A program made the translations under genes and the position numbers. A model generated the notes under the pieces. That model worked only from the letters and a program-made list of their open reading frames with translations. It had not been told where the DNA came from and did no database searches. A stretch of 64,000 bases of DNA from Serinus canaria. Lineage: Eukaryota > Chordata > Aves > Passeriformes > Fringillidae. The stretch lies in the NCBI RefSeq assembly GCF_022539315.1, contig NC_066315.1, forward strand, positions 20,869,649 to 20,933,648, given 5' to 3'. Shown here in pieces: positions 12,817-24,300 of the stretch (its first letter is position 1; every line of letters begins with the position of its first letter).

Positions 12817-14497
12817 CTGTGAGTGAAGCAGTTACAAGAACAAAGAGTCACTTTAGGTTGTCCCTATAGTGAACTGAGCCCCTCAGGGACTAAGACAGTT
12901 CACCAAATAACTAAACCATGCTCTCGAGGCCCAGAGGGGAAGGGCTGGGCCTTTGGGCACTGCAGTTGCTGATGCCACGCTCCTGTGTGCTCCAGCTGAT
13001 GCTGGCTCTTATGTGGCCATGAAGCAGGGGTTTTCAGGGGCTGGTGTGGTGGGAAACTTGTTTTGGCAGTTCTCATCTGAATTACCTCCTTGAACTAGCC
13101 AGCACTAGCCCAGAGGCAGCAGTGCAGCCACAGCAGAGGTGGCCCAGCTGAAGCAGGTTTAATCTCCAGGGGCTGGTTACATCAGCCCCTCAGCCATGTG
13201 TCCAAAGGGATGAGGAGGAGTGCCTGAGTCTGCTTCATGCACCAATGAAGAGAACACAAGAAAGAACTGAAAAATTAACCCCATCCAACATCAGTAAGCT
13301 AATTGGAAGTCTGGATTTTTCTTGTGTTCAGAAAATAGGGGAGAGAGGAAGTTCCAACAGCCTGTGTTTCACATGAATCTGGTGATGCTGAAAATACACA
13401 AGTCTCATTAATGGAATTCTTGTAGGTAGCTTTGATATGTTTTGTGTATTAAAAAATAACTGAAAGGAGATTGAATTTATTCTGTGTTAATAACAAGAAA
13501 AGATGTTTCTGGATGGCTACCAAGTGATGCAGAACTGTGAACAATACAAAAGAAACCCTACTGTTCCCTATTCCACTCAATGCATGCTTTTCCAGGAGAA
13601 ACATATTTTATTTCAGTATGTTTTTCTGTGGTTGTGGCCCTAAGTGTGACTGAAAATAAGGCTGCCTGTGGGATGAGCTGCTTACAGAAATGCTCTTGTC
13701 TTGAAGCCTTTAATGTTCGCCTCAGTGGTCTGATTCCAGTTAAGTGAGTTACGGCTGGAAATTGTCGCTGTGGGTTGTTCAATTTGCTGTGTATGTGAGG
13801 TGTAGGGGAACTAGATACAGCTCTCTTATTTCTCTTCTAGATAGGTACAGCTTTAAAGGTGTGGTGGTTTTAAAACACTAATAATATCCAGTAGTCAGGG
13901 CTAACATCTGACTGCAGCTGCACATTTTCTTTCTTTGCTGGCCTACTTACGGTTTCATCTGTGCAAATCTTTCTTGAAGAGTAGAATTTTATCTTCTTTT
14001 TTATTCTTGGGACAAATCTATAAGGAGATGTGGAGTTTCTAACCCGTTGTATTTGTCATTAACATGTCAAAATCACAAACCCTCTCTGTGTACTTTTTAT
14101 GTGGCTGCTACTCAGTAGTATTTGCATCCAAAACAGAAAGGACTAATCTTCTCTGGTCTTGATTTTAAGGCAGACTGGGGTTTGGACTGATCCATGTTTG
14201 GGACAGCTTTTTGGTAGAAAATATAAACCACAGTAAAAAGAACTGTTAAATTCAGTGTGTTAAAGGCTGTGGTTTGGACAGTCGCTTAGGAGACTTGCTT
14301 GAAATACATGCATGGTATGAGTAGATTTTCCTAAAGTAAATTTGGAAGCATCCATTGGATGAATAGTGGAGTGGGCATTTGAGTTTCAAGTCCTTCTTTA
14401 AACTGGAGAGGTATCCAGAAGCTGACAAGGTGTGGGATAGAATCCCATGTTCCATGTCTGTCACAGATCTCATGTGTAAATTTAGTGACTTTTCAAA

Positions 14498-14522
14498 GTT
14501 CTCAAACAAGTTGTTTGAGAAC
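14498..14522. repeat. 25-bp palindrome with 12-bp perfect arms
   Basis: The arms GTTCTCAAACAA and TTGTTTGAGAAC are exact reverse complements separated by a single G. The pairing stops immediately outside on both sides. No flanking element boundary is visible. It could be a cruciform-prone site, a dimeric factor site or the collapsed ends of a DNA transposon. Confidence 0.9.
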
Positions 14523-17500
14523 ATTCACTTCAGGGCCATAACCTCACAAAAACTCTACCAGTATGCGAAAGTGTACATGGATTTGCAGTGGAGAATTGGC
14601 AGGTCAGATGATTGCTAAGAAATCATCAGTCAGTGCAGACCAGTGTTGGAGCACACAGTTCTGTTTGTTCCCTTTGCTGGGAATTCAGTTCACTTCATTC
14701 CCAGTGTGAAATCTACCTAGCCAATGCTTTGTTTTCCATAATTTCACCTGGATTTTCTTGAGTGCCATAGACAGGACAAAGGCATTAAGATCTACTCTTC
14801 AGCACACAGAGGTCAAACAGAGTTTAGGTCCAAGATCCCACAGCCCCTTCCATGGGACTAACCACTGACAGAAAGAGTCAAGAGCTGCTCTAATATGGAG
14901 AACTTGAGGGACAGATGATGGTTTTGTTTTCATGAGGTTGTCTCTTGTACCTTGCATTTTTATTGGAAGCTATTGAGGGTGAATTTTGTTTGGCATATCT
15001 CGATACTTTATCTACCTGACCTGATGCATCTGAGGTGGCCTCTGGTGTGATACTTCTGCTGTAACTAGGAGACATGGTTCAAAAACAGTTTTACACACTG
15101 GTACATCAAATTATGCTATATTGCCTACAAATTTCTTCACTGAGCTATTTTGCTTTTTTTGTTTGTTTGTTTTTAATTAGTAATATTGACTCCTTTTTTT
15201 TCATTTGTTGATTGACTTTAATTTTCAGTTTCACTCTGGGAATTGAAACAAAATAGTTTCTTTCTGCAGGTGAAATTCTTGCAAATTCAGTCTGGCATTT
15301 CACAGTTTAGGTTTTGATTAATTTGTTTACTTTTTGCTTCAGTTTTGAGACTATTCTGTATAATGAGATTTTAATCTCTTCCAGATATGTTGATTTTTTC
15401 CTGCTTTCCTCTTAAGTACAGTCTTGTTCATATGATGAGATACTACCAACTAGATTGCCTTAGAGATGTGCCTGTGGTCAAAATCTGCCTGCTAATGGTG
15501 TATGAAATCCAAGTGATTCACTGCATAGATTCATAGCTTTAGATGGGGCAGATATGTGTTTAAGCATTGCAATAATCTGTACATCCCACATTATTTTATG
15601 GAGGAGAGTTTGCAGGTAAAGTTTCTTATCAACCAGCCTGAAACCCACAGATGCATCTTATTAGGCTAGTGACAGTGACCTGAGCAATCATAGATATTTT
15701 GACACTTCAATTTGCAAAGATGAACAATGGCCTTTTACATGTTGGTGTTGTGTTGGGATCCCCATTGAGTTATGGCTGTAGTGATGGCTGCTTCTTTTTA
15801 AGTATTGCAGTACTTTATAATTTTTTCAATAATATTTTCTTGCCAGCATATAAATGCCAGACATTAATTGAAACTTCATATTCCCTTTGCTTGACAACTC
15901 CTGTATTCACTAATTTATACAATTATTCATCAGCTTAGTTCCATTGCTTCATTAAGCATAATGTTTAGTTTTAATACTCTGAAACTTGGTTTGCTAGGGT
16001 TTACCTGTGTTCACAGAGTAAGTCATGAGAGTCACTTTCATTATTTCCTCACTGGAGAAGGTATTAGCATTTATATGTAAGAAACTGAGACCCTTGTATC
16101 AAGGGGGAACATTAGTAATTCTGATTTCTCTGTATAGGATTGATTTGTGATATTAGATAATAATAGGATGTATTTCACACCAAATCTTCCTCTCCATGTT
16201 TTCACAGACAATGGAGTTGGGAATCAGAAAGGCTGCTTTCACTTAAACATTTGTACATTGGCATGGGAATATATACATGAGCACTGAAGGGAGTATGTAT
16301 TGGAAAAGTAAGGATGGATTAAGATGAGGTGAAACACCTCCTGTGTTTCTGATAGAAAGATAGAGGTATATTTCTGAAAGGTTTATATGTTCATGGTGTA
16401 TGTGTCTCCACATGCTCAACTGTCCATAAATATTCTCCCACTTTCCTGTATACATTTGGTTTAGTGCTGAAATTGCCTATTGTTCAGTAAATGCATCCAT
16501 TAATTCAGTTCCAATTCATTCTTTACCAGGAGAAGGATAGATTTAGAAAACAATGGGCATTGAAGTGCAGAAGTCTGTTGACATGAAATTTTAAAAGAAT
16601 TGTGTTAAAAATAAATTTGTAAAAATAATATAGGTAAAATACTGAGATTATCAAAACTAATCATGGAATGAACTGATACAAAATGTAGATATTGCAGAAT
16701 CCAAATTACTATATTAATGAGGATCATCATTAATGTAGTAATTCTAGATACACACATACTATAGCCTAAAAATGTATTGTAGGTTTACAACTGACTAGCT
16801 GTTTGATGTGGCAGAATGTAGTCTTTGCATATTTATTAAAATTATTCATAACTGGTTTCTGTCTAGATGAACTGCTCTATTCTTACGTCTTGCTTCAATA
16901 TATTTTCTCACCCATTCTATCATGACATTATATTGGAATTTTTTTTAAATTTTAGAATGATCCATGGGGCATTTTCCAAAACCGCTATCAGCATCTGTTA
17001 AAAACATGTATTTGCAGTTTACATTTAAGAATACTTTCAAAAGGTTGAGTAGCAGTACAAATTTTCTATAAATAATTGTTTGCTGTTCTTTTTGAAAAAA
17101 AGTTTTATTTAGATGAAAAAGGGATATACATTGAAAAATTAGGGCTTTGCATTAAATTAAATTCTATGGGCTTATCCATTCTCCAGCTTACAACTATAAA
17201 TTGGTTCTTTTAAAAATAAGTGATGGTGAAACATGTTTATAATGCATTTTTATGGCTTACCCACAGATATCCTAGCAAAGTTACAAAAATCAAATATATA
17301 CCTATGGAGTGTGTGGTGTCTTACACCTCCCCCAAACTTGTCAGGGCAACAAACTTTTGCTGAAATAAAAGAAGCAGAATGGGGAGGCTTTCTACCAACA
17401 TGATGTGCAATTAGAGTGACTTTAAGATAGTCACAGTTACCTTTTCTGGTGGCTGGTCTATGAACATTGGCTAATTTGTATACACAAGCCAGACATCTTT

Positions 17501-18663
17501 TCTTCCAATAGAATTCAAATGAAAAAGTCTGCCTGTAGCAGTATGCAAAGGGGGAAACCTAAGGTGATATATGCTGTGTATCTTACTTTGCCAACCACAT
17601 TGGTTTTTGGGGTTTTCTTTTAATGTAATTTGTAAAAGGTTTGGCTTTCAGAAAGAAAAATACAGCTTAAAACATTTGCACATTTGCAGTGTGGAATAGT
17701 TGTAAGTTGGTTGGGTCTTGTTGTATGAAACTGGAGGAGTCTGATGCTGTAGCTGAAATCTTTTGCTTTATGGTGAATAATTTAGAAATGGGTTACTGTG
17801 CTGCCATTTGCATGGTGATGCAGAATTTTTTTTTTTTGTTTGCTCTCGAAAGCAATTAAAATCTAATGAAACTGGGTGCAAACCATGTGATGAACACTTT
17901 ACATTTGATAAATGTCTTGGTGTTGAATAAAGGAACAGTCCCTTTTTAGGTGTTATTATTTCATGTCTTGCTGAAATGCACTCAAGATTCCTGTTTATAA
18001 TTAAATATAAGGCAGTTTAAGAAAAAAACAAACAGATCAGTGTAAAACTTAACCTTGACAAATCTGCATGACAAAGAGCTTTGTGACCACTGCTGCCATG
18101 ACCATGGTTTGCCTGTAGAAGGCCTGAGGTACTGCAACTGCTTTTCTTTCAGAGGAAAGACACAGTCCCAGCTGTGCACTCCCTGTTCCCAAAGTAGTGC
18201 AGCATCTTTGTGGTTATCAAAAGATTTTGCAAAGTATCAAAATTGTTTAGACTCCAGGTCATGCAGGAAATACTGTTGCAAGAGTAAAGTCTTCCACATA
18301 GGCTTAATTCTGCAAATAAAATGGGGCGAAATGAGAAATGAGGAAAGCCAGAAGGAAGATGATGCAATACATCTGGTTTACCTTATCTCTCTGGGGAGGT
18401 TTCTGGCTGAATTTGCTGGCCATTTGCTGTCCTTCATAAGGAGAAATCTAAAAAAATTTCTTTTTTGACCAGCTTATTTATCTACCTCCTGTCTGAGCTC
18501 ATCCTTACATAAACTAAATAAAATATTTTTCCACACTGATGTTTATTCATTTAGTTCCTGTGCTGAAATGTTTAGGACTGATGTACCAGGTTGGGGGTCT
18601 GCCTTCTCTTTTAACTTTTCAGCAGATACTATGAAAGGTCTTTTTCCTTTACACAATGTGTGA

Positions 18664-18686
18664 TACAGTGGTTCAGAACCACTGTA
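18664..18686. repeat. 23-bp palindrome with 11-bp perfect arms
   Basis: The arms TACAGTGGTTC and GAACCACTGTA are exact reverse complements around a single A. The inner word CAGTGGTTC resembles the terminal inverted repeat start of hAT/Charlie-type DNA transposons, so a head-to-head relic is conceivable, but that is inference from a nine-base word. There is no transposase-like sequence nearby. Confidence 0.9.
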
Positions 18687-19808
18687 GGAACATAATAAAA
18701 ATTCACTGTTCAACTTCATTTTCTCTTGGGCAGAACAAAAGCTCTTCTCACAAGTTTACCCTGTGCCTCTTCCCACCTTGTCATAAGGGTTTGTATGCCT
18801 AATGTGAAGTATGCCTTCTCTGAAGTGATGTTGTAACAGAAATCAGTGTTCATATGGTGGTTACTGGGAGATTTTGCTGTAGCAAAAGGTGGACAAGAAA
18901 TATACCTGAAGTGACTGGTGACTGACTTAGAGCTCAGTAGCAGCGAACGTCAAACCATGCACTGATTTGAGAGGTTTGACCTGCCTCAAACTCTGTGCAA
19001 GAATGTTTGTCTATGGTTAGCAAAGGGATTTTCTTTGTGTGCAGTCCAACATTTTACACCTTTAGTTGGGTGGCAGTTTGAGAGAAGCATGGTTCTCCAA
19101 ACAGCCTCTTCCATCTGTTCTGCTAGCACAAATGGTGTAGATAAAAAGATTTTTGGTGAATTTCCGGGAGTTCTGTAATTAGAAGGTGTCTCTTGGATAT
19201 CCAGCACAAAAAGAGGCAGACTGGCTGGAAGCTACTGAGAGACCAGGATGGATTTGCATTTACAGGTTAATAGCAAGCCAGTGGTATTAATTTCTTCATT
19301 AAGTCTCTGCAAGCAGTGACACTTGTTGCTACCTGTGAGTCTCCAGGTGGTGGCAGGCTCATGGTTTACTGTCAGCCCAATTGTTTTGGGGATGAAAGAT
19401 GGGCCACTTGGAAAGCTTAACCTTTCCTTTCTCCTTCAGAGGGCAAACAGCCCTTTTCCCTCTCAGAACAACATGACATCAATTTTACCAGAGAAGGCTG
19501 GAAGTTTTTCAGTCTTGTTTTTTAACCAACATAATGGACAATTTGGGCCAATAACTACCCTTGGTCAGTCCTTCTGTAATAACAGCCAAGGAGATGCTGT
19601 CATCAATTTTTGTATATCCTCTGGTTTCCTGTGAACCTACTCTGTTGAGGGGAAATGCTTAATGCTTTTGCTATTGCAATTTCAGAAACTTTTAGAGTCA
19701 GTAAAGAGTAACACTAGCTCAAACTTTGGACCTTGTTCCTGAACTGCAATTTAATGTAATTGTTATTTACAGCATTAAGAGTGGTAAACAGCTGCTTGTG
19801 CCTGCTGG

Positions 19809-19835
19809 GTTTTTTTTTGTTTGTTTGTTTGTATT
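19809..19835 (+). repeat. TTTG-type simple repeat
   Basis: A run of T is followed by three to four TTTG units. A similar shorter tract occurs at about 15150-15176. There is no evidence of function. Confidence 0.8.
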
Positions 19836-20269
19836 TTTGCTGTTGGTTTGTTGAGTGTCTTGGAGTTTTTTTCCACCTAATGATGCCAACAAAAGTGACC
19901 TGGTGTTTTTCCTTTAATTAAAATGGGCCTTTGTGAATTAGTGTGTGAAAATCACGGGATACAGCACTAATTGGAGTTTAGGCAACTGTTCCCCTAACCT
20001 TTCACAGTGAAGCTTCTAAATGAAATGTTTCAGTTTAATTTAGTAGCTTGAGAGTTTTTCATAGCTAGATATAAAATAATGACTCTTGACCTTTTTTGGA
20101 CAAATAATATTGGGTTTTTTTTCTGATAAAACCTTTACAACATAATTCATTTGTGGCTAATCTTACCTGTGGTTTAACTGCTTCAGCTCCCATTTGACAG
20201 TAGGCATCCTAAGGACATAGGAAAAGACTTTCTGTGGTAAACATCTGATTCATTGAGCTCAGCAGCCTC

Positions 20270-20712
20270 CCCCCAGAGGCAGTAGGAGAGATACTGTTCA
20301 GGGAGAGCCATGCCCAACCTGACTTTAATGTTTCCAGGGAACGGGCATCTACCACCTCTCAGGATAACCTGTTCCAGCGCTTTACCATCCTCATTGTAAA
20401 AAACTCCTTCCTTATGTCTAGTCTGATTCTACCCTCTATTCGTTTAAAACCATTACTCCTTGTCTTATGAGAAGAGATCCTCCTAAGAGGTTGGGTCTCA
20501 TCTTTCTTATAGGCCACCTTCAAGAACTGAAAGGCTGCAGTATTTTTTCATAGGGTTGGTGCTCCTGCCTGCTGATCACTTTGTTGGCCTTCCTTACAGG
20601 TCCATGTCCTTCCTGTACTGAGGATCCTAGAGCTGGATGCAGTGCTCCAGGTGGTGCCTCACCAGAGGCAGAGCAGAGGGGCATAATCACCCCCATTGAC
20701 CTGCCCACCAAA
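20270..20712 (-). mobile_element. CR1 LINE fragment (3' region), minus strand
   Basis: On the plus strand the reverse complement of a CR1 3' part is recognisable: ACCTGTTCCAGCGCTTTACC, TTTAAAACCATTACTCCTTG, TCTTTCTTATAGGCC, AGGTCCATGTCCTTCCTG and GTGCTCCAGGTGGTGCCTCA. The order of blocks matches CR1 as I know it. The segment between about 20530 and 20590 is shortened and scrambled compared with the family, so there is an internal deletion. The right side ends abruptly after a GACCTGCC block, consistent with the usual 5' truncation of CR1. The 3' tail on the left is too degraded to place exactly. No open frame of use remains. Confidence 0.88.
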
Positions 20713-21029
20713 TGCTTGCATCACTGAAAAAATCCAGATCAAGAGTAAAGTCCCTGACAACATTTACAGTTTTCTTACATCTTTAGGCTATGATCATTTA
20801 TATACTGGAAGTTCACAAATCAGATGTTTGTCAAGGATGTATAGCAATAGCAGAAGCTTTTAACAATGTTAATGGGTTTTAAGTATAAAATTCTAGGTGT
20901 CCTAATTGAACTAAGGAAAGTGCTGAAGGTTGCTATTTTTTAGGGAAGCACTCTGCATAGATTTTGAAGTCCAATTAGCAATCTACACTGCAGTAGACTA
21001 GATCAAAATCAATATTTCTGCCTGGAATT

Positions 21030-21330
21030 CACACAGCCTCTTTGAGAGACGAGATTAATATGGTTACTGTTCGACTCTGTGTTCTCAATCAGCTCAGTAT
21101 GTGCACTTGTCATTCATATTTTGTTTTTAGCTTGTTATTCTGACAGAAGAGTCTCTGAGGAATGAGAGGAGAGCCAGTTTGAAGAGTAAAGCGATGTAAC
21201 ATTTACATATTTTCACACTGTTACGGAAGCCGGCTGTTAGGCTTTGAACATTATTTATTCATTTGATGCTGCTATTTGTTACAGACCTCTGAAATATGTT
21301 ACTGACAGTAACTAAACCATCCGTCTCACT
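21030..21330. other. Candidate conserved noncoding element (speculative)
   Basis: About 300 bp lack repeat signatures and simple-sequence runs. They combine homeodomain-like words (GATTAATATGG, TTATTCATTTGATG) with several retained CpGs (GACGAGATT, TTCGACTC, TTACGGAAGCCGG), unlike the CpG-poor intron around them. That texture is typical of conserved enhancers, but conservation cannot be seen from a single genome. Confidence 0.25.
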
Positions 21331-24300
21331 TTAGGATTTCCACTGATTGCTTATTTTGTTGACTAAGTGGTGGAAAAAGCTCAAAATATGTTAAAACTAA
21401 AAAGGCATGGTTCTATTAGGTTTTTCCTAATACCCTGCTCCCATACTGGGTTGCCAGAGAAGGGTTTTTTTTAATGTTGGCACATGCACTGACAAAAACA
21501 TCATGTTGTAGGTCTTGCAAATCATGCAGATCACTTCAGTTTGTGCTGGTGTGTTCTAAAAACCGTGCAAATGAGCTTTCCATCATGGTTGTTTACCCAG
21601 TGGGTGGAAATATAACCATCATATTCAAACGAGTTGAACCAACTGACTCTAAAAGCAATTACTGGCAACATTGATTTTTCCATTAATTGGCTGAACCCTC
21701 TGAAACATGAAGTCTCTAAGGACAGCATCTGAAATGTGTTACTGCTTTTATTGCTGTTATGATTATTAGATTTTGGATGCTACCAAAATGTCCTGGACCC
21801 TATTCAAAATACAAGACAGTTCCTGATCTTGAGAACTATGGAGTCTGAAAGACAAAATGTCAAGGGAAATAAACACTTCCAAAGTGCTTTATAATTTCAT
21901 TATTACTTTTGATAACTGTTTAGATGCTTCACAATATTAATGGGATCATATTGAAAATGTTCAGTTGTAATGAGATAATTCTTGCCATAGTATGTCAGAA
22001 GAGATCTGGATCAAATCCTGATTGCTCAAAAATTTATTCAATTTCTGGTGGAAGAATTTTCAAGACTTTTCAAGAAAACTTAGTTACCCAAGACCTTACT
22101 CACATTATCCAATCTATGTTCTATTTACAGCTTTATACCCCTTCTTTGACTCCCTCTTTGTCATTGCTGTGTTTGTTGTACAGGTCCCATGAATAGAGGT
22201 GTTGTATAATTCATTTAATAGCTGTAGATATCTACACCTGCCAGGCCTACTCCTGCTGGGTGTTAATTTTTGCACTTTACTGGATCAGAGCACAGGTGTC
22301 TTCATTGGAAAGTAACTCTTCAGAATGACTGTGAATGTTTAAGGACATTTTCAAGTTGTCAGCCATTTTCTTGAACCAAAGGCAGTGGCTGATTTCTGAG
22401 AATAGCCAGTAGTGCAGTGGGAAGAACCCAATGTTTCAGTAATCTCTGAAGCAGAGATTTCCTGGATGCTGTTTTTTACCCCATTTCCTACACTCTTGCT
22501 TGTTTGGGAGAAGTATCTGCTCTACTGCACAAAAGGTTAAAGCACATTCCCTTCTACTGCTTGGTCCTGACATTGCAATATAAGCAGTTGCTAGCTAAGA
22601 ATAAAGGGAAAAAATTAAAGGTACATGAGACCATGAATAACAGAGACAAGGTGTATCAGTATTTATATCAGACATTGTTTTTCTTTTTCTTCTACTTGCT
22701 CTATTGCTTGCCTAGTGACTGTTCAGTCATACAGTTAATTTGTGTAGAAAATTTTCCTCTGAAAAACTGGGAATGTACATTTTTGATAAGTATGTTTTCT
22801 GTAGGCATGACAGCATGATAAAGTGATTAGCAGAGTTGAAGAGAAGATAACAGCAAAGGAGACCGTGTTACAATAAATAAAAATACCCTTGATGATTTTG
22901 GAAAATAAAAAAGCATTTCAAATATAAATAGCACTATGTCCTGAACAGGGTAGCCTGCATTTCAGCAGAGCTGAGTGTAAAATACTGACTGAAGGAATAC
23001 ATGGTAGGGAATGACTGCTAAGCACTGGATCTGCACAATGAGCTCTGGAATCACAGATGGTCAGCATATGCCACCACATCACTACAGAGGTCCCTCATGT
23101 GACATTGAAGAAGTAATGTACCTGCTGTACTCAGTTCTGTCAGCCCCATTTTAGGGTGTGTATCCAGCTGCAAAAATATGAGAACCAATTAGAAAAAGTC
23201 CCGAGCAGGGGAGCAAGCCAAGTCAAAGGTTAAAATAGTTCACTTACAAGGAAAGATGGATGAAGTTGAGGGGTTTTCCCTGAAAAGGAATGTTGAAATA
23301 TTTTCAAGTCTTTGAAGAAGAAGAAAGAAAAGTGTGAGTGAAAATAAGACAAAAAATGTTCAGATTCTCAAATTTACTTCTTTCATCACTGGAGAACTCT
23401 AACAGTAAGTGTTCCTAAAGGAAACATGAAATCTGAATTGCAGGTTCAGTTTGCTTTCAGCTTTCTCAGCAGAGTTCATTGGAAGGTAATAATGTCAATT
23501 GTCTTAACCTTTGTCAAGGATTTGTAGTCCTCTTATTTCACCTATCATGTCACTTCATAGCATATGTTTTGCTAGAGGGAGATGTGAACTACACATAAAG
23601 ACACTACAAGTAGGTTTTCTAATTTTTTTTAAAAAATCTTCTGTCTCAGTCTTGAAGAGTCTTTAACATAGATGAGTAGAGAAGGGAAAGAAGTTCATTT
23701 ACAAGTAAATTAAAAGTTAAGTTACAAATAATAAATAAAAATAAAAGTTAAGAAATTTTAAAATATTCTCATGTAGCTGAAATCACAACTTTATCAGGAA
23801 AGAATGTGAGCATTAAACTCCCAATTTTCTCAGTAAGCAAAAATAGCAATTTGCAGTAGAGAAATGTGACACAGCATACTTTGCCTACTTTATGAGGTTG
23901 TTTTCTTCTCTTGTCAAGTTTGGCTTTCAAAAGGTTTTTCCTTTGGGGAATTTTTGGGACCATCAGTGAAGCCTGAAAATTTGCCTTCTGTAATCATCTT
24001 TGGAAATTTCAATGTGAAAAGACGAAATAAATAAAGTTTCAGTGTTTTGTTATTCAGCATTAGTTTTGCTTTTTTTTCCCAGAGATGATCACTAGGAAAA
24101 GGAAAAAAAAAAACCCTAAAATTGACACATCAAGCATATAACTTTAGGATTGTTGCTCTTGTTGAGGCAATTAAAGTGCATATTATAACAAAAGTAAAAA
24201 AAGTATTTTCCTGGAAGAGTGATGTATTGACAATGTATTGACAATTCTTATCTTACTGGAGAGCATAGTAGTGTGTGCTGTGCTTTGCTTGTGATGGGAG

